Position numbers and translations under genes: made by a program. A DNA stretch of 64,000 nucleotides from Steroidobacter gossypii. Its GTDB lineage: Bacteria > Pseudomonadota > Gammaproteobacteria > Steroidobacterales > Steroidobacteraceae. How positions within the stretch are numbered: position 1 is the first letter of the stretch; every line of letters starts with the position of its first letter. Location: positions 62,001 to 126,000 of the forward strand of contig NZ_JAEVLS010000002.1 in assembly GCF_016801985.1 (NCBI RefSeq), read 5' to 3'. This document shows, in pieces, positions 18,678-28,471 of this stretch. The notes under the pieces are model-generated. The model was not told where the DNA came from. It did not search any database and saw nothing but the letters and a program-made list of their open reading frames with translations.

Positions 18678-20222
18678 ATGTGCATGACCGAGAGTTTCGG
18701 CATGACGGCGCTGCTGCTCATCGTTGCGTCCGCCAATGGCGCCCAGGCGGCCGATCAGGCGTGTTCCAATCTGCAATCGCTGAGGTTGGAGAACACGAAG
18801 CTCGTTGCAACGCCGATCGCTCCCTCGCCGCAGTGGACGCTGGAGAGTGACACGCTCACGCGCGGTCCCGTGTCGGTCACTGAGCCGTTCTGTCGCGTTC
18901 AGGGACGCATCGAAACAGAGATCGAGTTCGAATTGTGGTTGCCGCCGCCGTCGCGTTGGAATGGCAAGCATCTCGGCGTCGGTAACGGCGGTTACGCAGG
19001 CTTCATCAACTACAGCTCGCTCGCGCACGGCCTGAAGCGCGGCTATGCCACTGCATCCACAGACACGGGTCACAAGGGCGGGCCGGCGGATGCATCGTGG
19101 GCTCTGGGGCATCCTGAACGGATCGAAAATTACGGCGGCCGAGCACAGCATCTGACCGCGACGGCCGCGAAGCGAATTCTCAAGGCGTACTACGCGAAGC
19201 CGGCGCGCTACTCGTATTTCATGGGATGTTCGAACGGCGGGCAGCAGGGGCTCACGGCTGCCCAGCGCTATCCCGCGGATTACGACGGCATCGTATCCGG
19301 TGCGCCGGGCACGAGCTTTCCTGATATGTCGACGTACGTGATGCTCAGCGGTCGCGCCAACGCAGCCAATGCGGAAGGGCAACTCACGCAACAAGACATG
19401 GAGCATGCGGTGCGCCGGATGGTGGCTGCGTGTGACAAGAACGATGGCGTGGAAGACGGGCTCATCGAACACCCGCCGTCGTGCAAATTCGACTTCGACT
19501 CACTGACTTGCAGCGGCGCCGAGCAGGGGCACTGCTTGAGCAGGGCGCAGGTCGCGAATCTGCGCAGTTTGTTCTCGCCGCTGCAAGATGCCGCGGGCAA
19601 CGAGATATATCCGCCGCCGGCGATCGGCACGATATTGCCGGTGTCGGAGCTCGCACGCCGCGGCAAGTTGGGCGCCGACATGTATCGCTACGCCGTGTTT
19701 CAGGACAAAAACTGGGATCCGGCCTCGTTCGTGCTGGAGCGGGATCTGCCGATTGCGCGACAGCGACTGAAGGCGCTGATCTCGGACGAGGTGGACCTTT
19801 CTGCCTTCGAGCGACGCAATGCTCGACTGATCCTGTATCACGGCTGGGATGATTCCGGTCCATCCCCTTACAACAGCATCAATTACTACGAAGCCGTCCG
19901 CAGCACGGTCGGCGCGCAGAGAACCGATAGCTTCTTTCGCATGTTCATGGTTCCCGGCATGTATCACTGTCGCGGCGGCCCGGGCCCGAACAGCTTCGGC
20001 AATGCCGGCGATCCGCCGGTGCTCGATGCTCGGCACGATGTTCTCATGGCGCTGGAACAATGGGTCGAGCGGGGCGCGGCGCCCGAGCAGATCGTCGCCA
20101 GTCATGTGCAGGAAGGGCAGGTGACGCGCACACGACCGTTGTGTCCATACCCCAAGCGCGCGCGGTACAAGGGAGCGGGCGATACAAACCGGGCTGAAAA
20201 CTTCGAGTGTGTAGCGCCATGA
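18678..20222 (+). CDS. Tannase/feruloyl esterase-family secreted esterase
   Basis: A 514-residue exported esterase. Signal peptide residues 1-25 (ends AQA-AD). It shows the CS-D-HC motif of the family: Cys184-Ser185 in GCSNGGQQG, Asp391/392 in YHGWDDSG and His430-Cys431 in YHCRGG, where the two Cys bridge the catalytic Ser and His. A calcium-site segment (CDKNDGVEDGLI) is also present. Family members cleave galloyl, feruloyl or related aromatic and terephthalate-type esters. It is the first gene of a tightly packed operon; the next ATG overlaps its stop. Confidence 0.9.
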   Translation: MCMTESFGMTALLLIVASANGAQAADQACSNLQSLRLENTKLVATPIAPSPQWTLESDTLTRGPVSVTEPFCRVQGRIETEIEFELWLPPPSRWNGKHLGVGNGGYAGFINYSSLAHGLKRGYATASTDTGHKGGPADASWALGHPERIENYGGRAQHLTATAAKRILKAYYAKPARYSYFMGCSNGGQQGLTAAQRYPADYDGIVSGAPGTSFPDMSTYVMLSGRANAANAEGQLTQQDMEHAVRRMVAACDKNDGVEDGLIEHPPSCKFDFDSLTCSGAEQGHCLSRAQVANLRSLFSPLQDAAGNEIYPPPAIGTILPVSELARRGKLGADMYRYAVFQDKNWDPASFVLERDLPIARQRLKALISDEVDLSAFERRNARLILYHGWDDSGPSPYNSINYYEAVRSTVGAQRTDSFFRMFMVPGMYHCRGGPGPNSFGNAGDPPVLDARHDVLMALEQWVERGAAPEQIVASHVQEGQVTRTRPLCPYPKRARYKGAGDTNRAENFECVAP

Positions 20223-21352
20223 GTTCTTCAGACGACGTCCTGCTCTATGCGGTGGGAGACGTGGGTCCCAGCCGCCCGGATCCCGACACCTTGTTCGACT
20301 ATGTGCGTCCCACGCTGCAACAAGCGGACGTGGCCTTCATGCAGCTCGAGCTGCCGATCTCGGAGCGTGGCGCTCGTTTGCCCCAGGTCCGGCATACCGA
20401 TCGCAGTCCGAAATCCGCAGCGCCTGCGTTTCGACGGGCAGGTTTCACGGTCGCTTCGCTGGCCGGCAATCACTGCATGGATTGGGGTGCGGAGGCGATG
20501 TTCGACACGGTGAACGCCTTGCGCGAGAGCGGATTGAGCGTCGTGGGCGTCGGCGCGAATATCATCGAAGCACGCCAGCCAGTCATCGCCGAAGCCAAAG
20601 GCCGGCGCATCGCATTTCTGGCGTACAGCTCGATTCTGCCGATGGGCTTCTGGGCCGAAGAGAATCGTCCAGGCTGTGCGCCGATGCGTGCGTGGACGCT
20701 TTACGAGCAGGTCGAGCACGATCAGCCTGGCACACCGGCGCGAATCCACACCTTTCCCAATCGCGACGATTTGCGTGCGCTCACCGAAGACATCGCGAAG
20801 GTGAGAGATCAGGTGGACTTCGTCGCGGTGTCGCTGCACTGGGGCATCCACTTCATTCCAGGGGTCATCGCCGACTATCAACGCGACGTCGGGCGGGCGG
20901 CAATCGACGCTGGCGCGGACGTGATCCTTGGTCACCACGCGCACATTCTGAAGGGCGTCGATATCTACAAGAGCAAGCCCATCTTCTACAGTCTGTGCAA
21001 TTTCGCGATGGATCTGCACATGGACGAGAAGCATGCGCGCAGCAAGGGCTTCCGGGAAATTCAGAAACTGCATCCGGAATGGGAGCCGAACTTCGCCATC
21101 ACCTATAACTTCCCACCGGATTCACGGCACACAGCCATCGTCAAATGCGTGCTCAAGCGTGGCGAGCCACCGCGCATCACCTTGCTGCCCACCTGCATCG
21201 GGCCGATGTCACAGCCGGAAATCCTGAAGGCCGCCGATCCGAGGTTCGAAGAAGTGCGGGCATACCTGGAGCGGCATACCGCAAGCCAAGGACTCAACGC
21301 GCGCTACATCGTCCAGGGCGACGAACTGTTACTCGAAGCGGTGGATGCATGA
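20219..21352 (+). CDS. CapA-family metallophosphatase-like protein
   Basis: A 377-residue protein of the PGA_cap (CapA) family, which has a calcineurin-like fold. Visible motifs are YAVGDVGPS, SLAGNHCMDWG, SLHWGIHF and ILGHHAHILKGVDIYKSKPIFYSLCNF. No signal peptide is seen, unlike CapA of Bacillus, so it is likely cytoplasmic. The start at 20219 (ATGA overlap with the esterase stop) is preferred over an in-frame start at 20207. In catabolic operons CapA-like proteins of this type may be hydrolases of small esters or phosphates rather than capsule enzymes; this is inference from context. Confidence 0.85.
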   Translation: MSSSDDVLLYAVGDVGPSRPDPDTLFDYVRPTLQQADVAFMQLELPISERGARLPQVRHTDRSPKSAAPAFRRAGFTVASLAGNHCMDWGAEAMFDTVNALRESGLSVVGVGANIIEARQPVIAEAKGRRIAFLAYSSILPMGFWAEENRPGCAPMRAWTLYEQVEHDQPGTPARIHTFPNRDDLRALTEDIAKVRDQVDFVAVSLHWGIHFIPGVIADYQRDVGRAAIDAGADVILGHHAHILKGVDIYKSKPIFYSLCNFAMDLHMDEKHARSKGFREIQKLHPEWEPNFAITYNFPPDSRHTAIVKCVLKRGEPPRITLLPTCIGPMSQPEILKAADPRFEEVRAYLERHTASQGLNARYIVQGDELLLEAVDA

Positions 21353-23412
21353 ACTGCTGGGTTGCAAAGTGGCCCCGACGTTTGATCATGAGCTTGGCCG
21401 CGTGCGCCTTCATCGGCGCCGCTGCTCGTGCCGAGGTCATCAGGTTCGAAGTGAAATCCACCGAGCCCGCGTTCGCAGGTCGGACCTTCGGCAAGGTTGG
21501 CTCGTACGAGATCATCCGCGGCGTCGCTCACTATCGCGTGGATCCGGCGCTCGCAGTGAACGCGGGATTGGTGAACATCGATCGTGCACCTCGTGACGAA
21601 CAGGGAAGTGTGGCGTTCGACGCCGACGTCATCATCCTGAAGCCGGCCGACATGGCCAAGGGCAATGGCCGCATGCTGTACGAGATGGTCAATCGCGGCC
21701 GGCCGTTGAGCATCGGCCTGTTGAATCGCGTCGAGCCCGGCGCCAGCCGCGGAAGCTTCACTGGCGAGCCGGATGCCGGCGACGGATTCCTGATGAACGC
21801 AGGCTTCACCGTCGTCATGAGCGGCTGGCAAGCCGAGTATCCGTTGCAGGATGCGCCGCCGATGGCCGTCGCGCTGGGCAGTCGTTTGCCGCGTGCGCCG
21901 GATTCAACCTTGCTGAGCGCGCGACTGCCGGTCGCGAGGGAGGCGAATGGCGCCCCACTCACCGGTGTCACGCGAGAGCAGTTCTTCGATGTGGGTTCCG
22001 CCGGCACATTCATCGGCTATCTCACCTATCCCGCGGCCGATCTCTCCGGGAAAGCAACATTGACGATGCGCGAGCGTGACGCGGATCCACCGATCAGCCC
22101 GCCGGGATTGTCATGGCGTTATCTCGATCCGTGGCGCATCGAAGTCACCAAGCCTGCCGGCACGACCCCCGGTGCCTTGTTCGAGTTCGTATATCAGGCG
22201 CGCGATCCGGTGGTCTATGGATTGGCGCTGGCCTCCATGCGCGATCTGGTCTCTTACTTGAGATACAGCGACGCCGAGGGCAATCCGGTACGCATGCGCG
22301 GTAGAGCGGCCATCGAGAAGGTCATCGCACTCGGCGCATCCCAGACGGGCCGTACGTTGAAGGAGCTGGTGTCGCACTTCAATGAAGACGAGTCGGGACG
22401 CAAAGTGCTCGACGGCGCGAACATCGTGATCTCCGGCGCCGGCCGCAATTCAGTGAACTCGGCGTTCGCGCGCCCGGGATTGAAGGACGCGCAACACTCG
22501 AGCTGGGGGCTGCGCGGGGACGAGTTTCCTTTCAGCTATCCAGTGACGACCGATCCGCTGAGTCGCCGAACCGACGGCGTGCTGAGCCATTGCTCGGCGG
22601 CGGGCTCTTGCCCGCGCATCATTCATATCGATTCGGAGAATGAGCTCTGGCACGGCGGCACGCTCACTTATCTGGATATGAATGGGCGCGACCTGACTTT
22701 CCCAGAGAACGTGCGCGTGTTCGTGTTCGCGGGGACCGAGCACAATGCCGCGCCTCGCCCCGGCGCCAGCCCACGTTTCTGTGCGGCGCCGGCGCCAGCC
22801 ATGATCGAATGGAGTGGATTCGCGCGAGCGTTGTTCGTGGCGTTGGATCGATGGGTGACGAACGATGAAACACCGCCCGACGGCCGTTATCCCACTGTCG
22901 CGCGCGGCGAGTTGGTGCCACAGTCAGCTTACAAGTTTCCGCAGCTTCCCGAGGCCCGCTATGTGGGCGCCTTCTCGGCGAAGCATTACTACGATTTCAG
23001 CCAGCAGCCGCCGAAGCGCATGGGCTCCTATCCATTGCTTGTGCCGCAAGCGGACGCGGATGGTCTGATGATCGGGGGCGTGCGGCATCCGTTCGTTAGC
23101 GTGCCGCTCGCAACGAATGCGGGATGGAATGTGCGCAAGCCAGGATTCGGCGAAGGCGATCTGTGCATGGCGACCGGCCTGCACGTGCCGTTCGCCGCGA
23201 CTCGACGCGAGCGAGAAGAACGCAAAGACCCGAGGCCGTCCATCGAAGAGCGCTACGAATCGCAACACGCTTATGTCGAGGCGGTGGCGCAGGCGGCGAG
23301 TGCGCTGGCAAAGGATCGCCTGTTGCTGCCGGGCGATGCACAAGCCATCGTCGCCGAAGCGCCAGCTCGATATCAGCAAGCGATTGCGCGTCGCGACCAG
23401 GCGGGAGAATGA
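21349..23412 (+). CDS. Secreted alpha/beta hydrolase domain protein (Abhydrolase_10 type)
   Basis: A 687-residue exported protein. The ATG at 21349 overlaps the CapA-like stop (ATGA) and starts a signal peptide (RLIMSLAACAFIGAAARA); the open frame from 21145 is shadow sequence. After a beta-rich N-terminal region (VKSTEPAFAGRTFGKVGSYE) come family blocks such as YEMVNRGRP, VIALGASQTGRTLKELVSH with the likely Ser nucleophile in GASQTG, IIHIDSENELWHGG and FVFAGTEHNAAP. The family is common in soil proteobacteria next to tannases and aryl-ester catabolic genes, but its reaction is not established. Confidence 0.85.
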   Translation: MNCWVAKWPRRLIMSLAACAFIGAAARAEVIRFEVKSTEPAFAGRTFGKVGSYEIIRGVAHYRVDPALAVNAGLVNIDRAPRDEQGSVAFDADVIILKPADMAKGNGRMLYEMVNRGRPLSIGLLNRVEPGASRGSFTGEPDAGDGFLMNAGFTVVMSGWQAEYPLQDAPPMAVALGSRLPRAPDSTLLSARLPVAREANGAPLTGVTREQFFDVGSAGTFIGYLTYPAADLSGKATLTMRERDADPPISPPGLSWRYLDPWRIEVTKPAGTTPGALFEFVYQARDPVVYGLALASMRDLVSYLRYSDAEGNPVRMRGRAAIEKVIALGASQTGRTLKELVSHFNEDESGRKVLDGANIVISGAGRNSVNSAFARPGLKDAQHSSWGLRGDEFPFSYPVTTDPLSRRTDGVLSHCSAAGSCPRIIHIDSENELWHGGTLTYLDMNGRDLTFPENVRVFVFAGTEHNAAPRPGASPRFCAAPAPAMIEWSGFARALFVALDRWVTNDETPPDGRYPTVARGELVPQSAYKFPQLPEARYVGAFSAKHYYDFSQQPPKRMGSYPLLVPQADADGLMIGGVRHPFVSVPLATNAGWNVRKPGFGEGDLCMATGLHVPFAATRREREERKDPRPSIEERYESQHAYVEAVAQAASALAKDRLLLPGDAQAIVAEAPARYQQAIARRDQAGE

Positions 23413-24749
23413 CGTTGGACATCCACAAGCGCGTCGAACGGAAACTGCTGCTCCACGTCGCGAGCCTGGTGTTTCTGTTGTATTTCTTTTTCGCCATCGA
23501 TCGCGGCAACATCGGCTTCGCCGCCTTGCAAATGAACGATGCGCTCGGGCTCAGCGCCGAAGTGTTCGGCTGGGGCTCGGGCTTGTTCACGCTGGCCTAC
23601 CTGCTATTTCAAGCGCCGAACGCCGAGCTGCTCCGGCGCCTGGGCGCAAGCCGCGGGTTCGCAATCATCGCTTGCGCCTGGGGCCTGGTATCGACCTCCA
23701 CGGCGTTCGTCCCGGATCAGTTCTGGTTTCTGGTGAACCGTTTCGCGTTGGGCGTGGCCGAGGCGGGCTTCCACGCCTTCATGATCTATTACATCAGCAG
23801 GATTTTCCCCAAGCGGGTACGCGGCCTGGCCGTCGGCCTCAGCTTCATCGCCGTGCCGTGTTCCATGATCATCGCGTCGCCGCTTTCCGGCGCATTGCTG
23901 GGCGTGGACTGGGCCGGTTTTCACGGTTGGCAGTCGTTGTTCATCCTGGAAGGTGTGCCGTCGGTGCTCATGGGGCTGCTGTGCCTGAAGCTGATTCCAG
24001 ATACGCCGGCCGATGCGAAGTTTCTGACGGAGCAGGAGCGCACGTGGCTGATTGAGGAACTCGGCACGGTCAGCGACAAATCCGCGGAGTCGAGCGCGCT
24101 TGGCAACATTCGTGAGGCGGCGTTCAATCCGCTGGTCTGGGCGCTGGGCTTCGTGCTGTTCACCATGGTGCTGGCCATCAATGTCATGACCATCTGGATG
24201 CCGCTGATGATTCGGCAGGTGTCCGGTGCGGGCAATCTCGCGGTGGGCGCGCTCAACAGCCTGCCGTGGATCACCTTCAGCATCGGCTGTCTGCTGGCCG
24301 GTCGCAGCTCGGATAAGGTGAAGGATCGGGCGACTCCGTTGCGAGTGTCAGTCGCGATCGCAACGCTGGGATTCTTTCTCTCGGCGGCGTTGCAGGAGGC
24401 GAATACGGTACTGGCATTCGCTGCATTCTTGCTTGCCTGCCTCGGTGCAGGCGGTGCTCAGGGCGTGTTCTGGGCGCTGGCCATGCAGCTTCTCGAGGGA
24501 CGCGCGGCCGCGGCGGCATTCGCGATGATCACGGTTGTGGGTAGCGGCTCCGGTGTCTTCGCGCATCCCTTGATCGGCAATCTGCACGATTCGACGGGAT
24601 CCTTCGGAGGCGTGGTCTGGACGCTGGCTGCGTTCTACGTCGCGGCATTCGCGACGTTGCATTGGATCTCGCGCGCCCGCACTCCCGGCACTCCGGATGA
24701 CTCTACGAATGGGTTGCAGCCGAACGCGACCCCGGTGATCGACAAGTAA
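23409..24749 (+). CDS. MFS transporter, anion:cation symporter type
   Basis: A 446-residue protein with twelve predicted hydrophobic spans. The start at 23409 overlaps the preceding stop (ATGA) and precedes KRVERKLLLHVASLVFLLYFF, the usual N-terminus of the ACS (hexuronate/phthalate/tartrate permease) family; FFAIDRGNIGFAALQM is its first-helix signature. It probably imports the carboxylate or aromatic acid released by the operon's esterases, or another organic anion. Substrate not determinable from sequence. Confidence 0.9.
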   Translation: MTLDIHKRVERKLLLHVASLVFLLYFFFAIDRGNIGFAALQMNDALGLSAEVFGWGSGLFTLAYLLFQAPNAELLRRLGASRGFAIIACAWGLVSTSTAFVPDQFWFLVNRFALGVAEAGFHAFMIYYISRIFPKRVRGLAVGLSFIAVPCSMIIASPLSGALLGVDWAGFHGWQSLFILEGVPSVLMGLLCLKLIPDTPADAKFLTEQERTWLIEELGTVSDKSAESSALGNIREAAFNPLVWALGFVLFTMVLAINVMTIWMPLMIRQVSGAGNLAVGALNSLPWITFSIGCLLAGRSSDKVKDRATPLRVSVAIATLGFFLSAALQEANTVLAFAAFLLACLGAGGAQGVFWALAMQLLEGRAAAAAFAMITVVGSGSGVFAHPLIGNLHDSTGSFGGVVWTLAAFYVAAFATLHWISRARTPGTPDDSTNGLQPNATPVIDK

Positions 24750-24752
24750 CCG

Positions 24753-26147
24753 ATGACAGAATCCAACGAACTTTCCCGATCCTTGGCATCGTTTGTTGTC
24801 TCGACACGATACGAGGATATCCCCGAGCACACGCGCGAGATGGCGAAGCGCTGCCTGCTCGATGGCCTCGGTGTGTCGCTCGCCGCGACCGGCCTCGCTC
24901 CCGTATGTCGACCGTTCGTCGAGCATGCGATGGAGCAGGGCGGGCATACGCAAAGCACAGTGTTCGCGAGCGGAGTTCGGCTGCCCGCAGCGATGGCGGC
25001 GTTTGCCAACGGTGCGCTGGCGCACGCACTGGATTTCGAAGATGCGCATGACGAATCGCTGCTACATCCGAATGCGCCAACCATTCCTGCGGCGCTGGCC
25101 GTCTGCGAAGCGTTCGGGCCGATCGAAGGCAAAGAGCTGATTGCGGCGCTCGTTCTCGGGTGCGATGTCGCTTGCCGATTGAGTCTCGCGCTGCGCGTGC
25201 CGCTGGATGAGTATGGATGGTATCCGCCGCCCATGATCGCGGCGTTTGGCGCTACCGCCGCCGTTGGTAGACTGCTAAAGCTCAATGAGCAGCAGCTCAT
25301 CGATGCATTCTCGCTGACGCTCGGCCAGGCAACCTGTAGCGCTGAGCTCAAGTTCAGTCCACATTCAGATATTCGCGCCGTACGCGATGCATTCCCAGCG
25401 CAGATCGCCGTGACTTCGGTGCTGCTCGCGCGCAAAGGCGTACGGGGCTTCGATCGTCCGTTCGAAGGTCGCGCCGGCTTCTTCGCTCTGTATGCGCGAG
25501 GCGCTTACGAGCCTGAAACGGTCACTCACGCGTTTGGCGAAAGCTTCGCGATCGACCGGATCTCGTTCAAGCCGTATCCCTCATGCCGGGGCACACACGT
25601 ATATATCGAGGCCGCGGCCCAGCTCGTTCGGGAACATCGGATCGATTCGAGTGACATCGTCAGCATCAAACTGGTCGGCAGTCGGCTCAATCTGATGCTC
25701 GCCGAACCGGTGGCTCAGAAGCGCCGACCTGCAACAGCCATCGACGCGAAGTTCAGTCTGCCATTCACCGTGGCAACGGCGTTGCGGTGTGGAACCGTGA
25801 CGCTGGATGATTTCACCGATCGCGCCTTGCAGGATGCGGCCGTGCTTGATCTAGCCGGTCGCGCGAACTTCTCCGCCGATCCCGCGCGTGGAACGGCGGG
25901 TCCGGATGTGTTGCGAGGTTCTGTCGAACTGGAATTGTCCGGTGGCCGTCGAGTCAAGCTGCAAATCGACCAGCCGTCCGGCAGTCCCAGCCGACCTGCC
26001 TCGGAGGCCGCGCTCATCGAGAAGTTCCGCGATTGTTGCCGTCGCGCTCGCTCCGAGCCGGCGCCACCCCTCATCGACCGGTGGGTCGAGCAAATACTCA
26101 CGCTGGAGAAATGCGCCGATGCGGGGGAGATTGCACGCTTGATGTAG
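24753..26147 (+). CDS. MmgE/PrpD family protein
   Basis: A 464-residue protein of the 2-methylcitrate dehydratase/cis-aconitate decarboxylase fold. Typical blocks: RCLLDGLGVSLAATG, FANGALAHALDFEDAHDES, LVLGCDVACRLSLAL, FSLTLGQATCSAEL and KPYPSCRGTH. PrpD dehydrates 2-methylcitrate, but stand-alone members in catabolic operons often act on other tricarboxylic or cyclic acids. It starts three bases after the transporter stop and is the last gene of the operon. Confidence 0.9.
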   Translation: MTESNELSRSLASFVVSTRYEDIPEHTREMAKRCLLDGLGVSLAATGLAPVCRPFVEHAMEQGGHTQSTVFASGVRLPAAMAAFANGALAHALDFEDAHDESLLHPNAPTIPAALAVCEAFGPIEGKELIAALVLGCDVACRLSLALRVPLDEYGWYPPPMIAAFGATAAVGRLLKLNEQQLIDAFSLTLGQATCSAELKFSPHSDIRAVRDAFPAQIAVTSVLLARKGVRGFDRPFEGRAGFFALYARGAYEPETVTHAFGESFAIDRISFKPYPSCRGTHVYIEAAAQLVREHRIDSSDIVSIKLVGSRLNLMLAEPVAQKRRPATAIDAKFSLPFTVATALRCGTVTLDDFTDRALQDAAVLDLAGRANFSADPARGTAGPDVLRGSVELELSGGRRVKLQIDQPSGSPSRPASEAALIEKFRDCCRRARSEPAPPLIDRWVEQILTLEKCADAGEIARLM

Positions 26148-26173
26148 CCGTGTGATGCCACGACCGTATTTCT

Positions 26174-26189
26174 CCGCATGCGGGTTTTT
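26174..26189 (+). terminator. Possible terminator after the catabolic operon
   Basis: CCGCATGCGG followed by GTTTTT lies 27 bases after the MmgE/PrpD stop. The stem is short with a very tight loop, so stability is doubtful, but GC dyad plus T-run is the intrinsic terminator pattern. Confidence 0.35.
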
Positions 26190-26236
26190 GCGGGGGGCGA
26201 TAGTGTCCGGGGCTGCAGGACAGCGACCGTCGTCCG

Positions 26237-28453
26237 ATGAGCGTACGCGATTGGCAATTCTTGCCCGATAGTCTGGACACTCCGCAAGAATCCTGGCGCG
26301 CGGGATGGTTGCTCCCCGTCATCGTTGCGCTCGGCATTCTCACCTTGGGCGCCGCCATCACGGCGGCCTTTGTGCTGTCCATGGAACGGGCGGCGATGAC
26401 GCTCACTCGCAGCACGCTCGAAGAGCGCGCGGCTCACACCCAGAATGCGATCGAAGAACGCTTGTCGGCGTGCGAGGCCGTGCTCCGCGGTGGGGCGGGT
26501 TTCATCGACAACGCGTGGCCCATCACTGAACAAGAATGGCGTCGCTTCTCGCGACCGCTGAATCTCGCCAAGGTGCTCACGGGCGTGCAGGGTTTTGGAT
26601 ACGCGGCCGTGGTCGACAAGCTCGTCTCCAGGGAGATGAGCCCGCTGCCGCGAGGGTTCTGGAGCAATCGCGCCGGACGCGGCAATCATCCGCAGACCGC
26701 GATCCTGTTCCTCGAGCCGCAGGACGAAAGAAACAAAGAAGCGCTGGGCTTCGATATGGCAAGCGAGCCGGTGCGTCGCGCGGCCATGGAGCGTGCACGC
26801 GATGAGAACGTCGCGGCGGTTACCGCCAAAGTGACCTTGGTGCAGGAGATCGACTCGTCGCCGCAGCCCGGCTTTCTCATGTATGTGCCGGTGTATCAGC
26901 GCGACTTGCCGGTCGCCACGGTCCCGGAGCGGCGCAACGCGCTGCTCGGGTATGTCTACAGTCCGTTTCGTGCGGGCGATTTCATGGAAAGCGTGTTCGC
27001 AACCGATCCCAGGGATGTGGAGATCGAAGTTTATGACGGCCAGCAGATTCGCGCCTCGGGCTTGATGTATCGGCGCTCGGCTCATGAGCGCGTTGCCGCG
27101 GACAGCATCCATCTGCTTCGTTACGTAGCCGTCGGCGGTCATCACTGGACCCTGCGCATCGCCGCCGCGCCCTCGATGATCAGAGCCAATCAACTGGTTC
27201 CCGCGTGGATGGTGTGGGTGGGCGGAGCGCTCGGCACGCTGCTGTTGAGCGGTCTCGGTTTTGCGATGGCGCGCAGCCGGCAAATGCTCCGCGAACGTGT
27301 GCTCGCGGATCAACGGTTGCTGCAGCAGGAGCGGGATGCCGCGACGATTCTGGAAAATTCGCTGGAGGTGTTCATCGTCATCGACGAACAGGACCGGATC
27401 CTGGAGTGGAACAAACAAGCGGTGCACACCTTCGGCTGGACCAAGAGTGAAGTCCTCGGGCGCCAGCTCGCCGACATCATCGTGCCCGAGCGCATGCGCG
27501 AGGCGCACATGGAGGCGGTCAGGAAGTTTCATACGCGTCCTCATACCGTGCTCGGCAAACGAGTGGAAATGCCGGCGCTTCGCAAAGATGGCGTCGAGAT
27601 CGTGGTGGCGATCTCGATCGCGTCGACTTTGCGACGGGGCAAAACCGTGTTCTTCGCATCGCTGCGAGATATCACTGCACGCCGGCAACAGGAAGAACAG
27701 GTGCGGCAGCTCAATGCGACACTCGAGCAGCGGGTTCGTGAGCGTACGCAGGAACTCGAGATGGCCAATCGGCGCCTGCAAGTGGCGTATCGCGATCTGG
27801 AAGCATTCACGCGCAGCGTGTCTCATGACCTGCGTGCGCCGCTGCGAGCGATCAAGGGCTACTCGGCGTTGCTTGCGGAGAACCTCGGTACTTCGCTGTC
27901 GAGCAGGGCCCAGCGTGATCTGGACGGGATCGCATCGACCACCCGCCGCATGGATGGCATCATCGATCATCTGCTGAAACTGGCGTCGGTGTCGCAACGT
28001 GAGTTGCAGACGCAGGATCTGGATCTGGGCGAGTTGATGCGCCAGGTGGTCGCGGAGCTTGGCCCGCAGCCTTCCACGCAGGTTCATATTTCGTTGTCGT
28101 CTGCTTGCGTGCGAGCAGATCCGGGGTTGCTGACGTTGGCGCTGAGGAATCTGATTTCCAACGCCATCAAGTTCTCGCAGACCCGGCCGTCGCCGGAGGT
28201 CTGGATCGGGGCGACGGAGGTGGAACAGACCCGAGCGTATTTCATTCGCGACAACGGCGTGGGCTTCGATCCGAAGTATTCAGCGCGGCTGTTCGGGGCC
28301 TTTCAGCGCTTGCATTCGGAGCGCGAGTTCGAGGGGACCGGCCTGGGCTTGACCATCGTCAAATCGGTGATCGAGAAACACGGTGGGCGCGTTTGGGCGG
28401 AGTCGCAGCCGGGCCAGGGCGCGACCTTCTATTTCGTGCTGCCTGCCTGCTGA
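26237..28453 (+). CDS. CHASE-PAS hybrid-less sensor histidine kinase
   Basis: A 738-residue membrane kinase. Order: TM1 (about residues 24-48), extracytoplasmic CHASE domain (about 70-290, with GFGYAAVVDK and YVPVYQ), TM2 (about 315-340), PAS domain (SLEVFIVIDEQDRILEWN), a coiled linker (LEQRVRERTQELEMAN), HisKA with the phospho-acceptor His in SVSHDLRAPLRAIKGYS, and HATPase_c with N, G1 and G2 boxes (NLISNAIKFS; DNGVGFD; GTGLGLTIV). The type resembles bacteriophytochrome-like kinases that act with a single-domain response regulator; no regulator gene lies beside it here, so the partner is unknown. Confidence 0.92.
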   Translation: MSVRDWQFLPDSLDTPQESWRAGWLLPVIVALGILTLGAAITAAFVLSMERAAMTLTRSTLEERAAHTQNAIEERLSACEAVLRGGAGFIDNAWPITEQEWRRFSRPLNLAKVLTGVQGFGYAAVVDKLVSREMSPLPRGFWSNRAGRGNHPQTAILFLEPQDERNKEALGFDMASEPVRRAAMERARDENVAAVTAKVTLVQEIDSSPQPGFLMYVPVYQRDLPVATVPERRNALLGYVYSPFRAGDFMESVFATDPRDVEIEVYDGQQIRASGLMYRRSAHERVAADSIHLLRYVAVGGHHWTLRIAAAPSMIRANQLVPAWMVWVGGALGTLLLSGLGFAMARSRQMLRERVLADQRLLQQERDAATILENSLEVFIVIDEQDRILEWNKQAVHTFGWTKSEVLGRQLADIIVPERMREAHMEAVRKFHTRPHTVLGKRVEMPALRKDGVEIVVAISIASTLRRGKTVFFASLRDITARRQQEEQVRQLNATLEQRVRERTQELEMANRRLQVAYRDLEAFTRSVSHDLRAPLRAIKGYSALLAENLGTSLSSRAQRDLDGIASTTRRMDGIIDHLLKLASVSQRELQTQDLDLGELMRQVVAELGPQPSTQVHISLSSACVRADPGLLTLALRNLISNAIKFSQTRPSPEVWIGATEVEQTRAYFIRDNGVGFDPKYSARLFGAFQRLHSEREFEGTGLGLTIVKSVIEKHGGRVWAESQPGQGATFYFVLPAC

Positions 28454-28471
28454 GTCCATAGACACAACGAT

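Noticed and set aside
21145-21348. N-terminal extension of the Abhydrolase_10 protein
   Set aside because: Overlaps the CapA-like gene; the ATG at 21349 gives a signal peptide and an ATGA coupling.
25715-28087. 790-codon minus-strand ORF
   Set aside because: It lies antisense across the MmgE/PrpD gene and the histidine kinase, both with clear motifs. Its product is His/Arg-rich without domain logic, a high-GC shadow.
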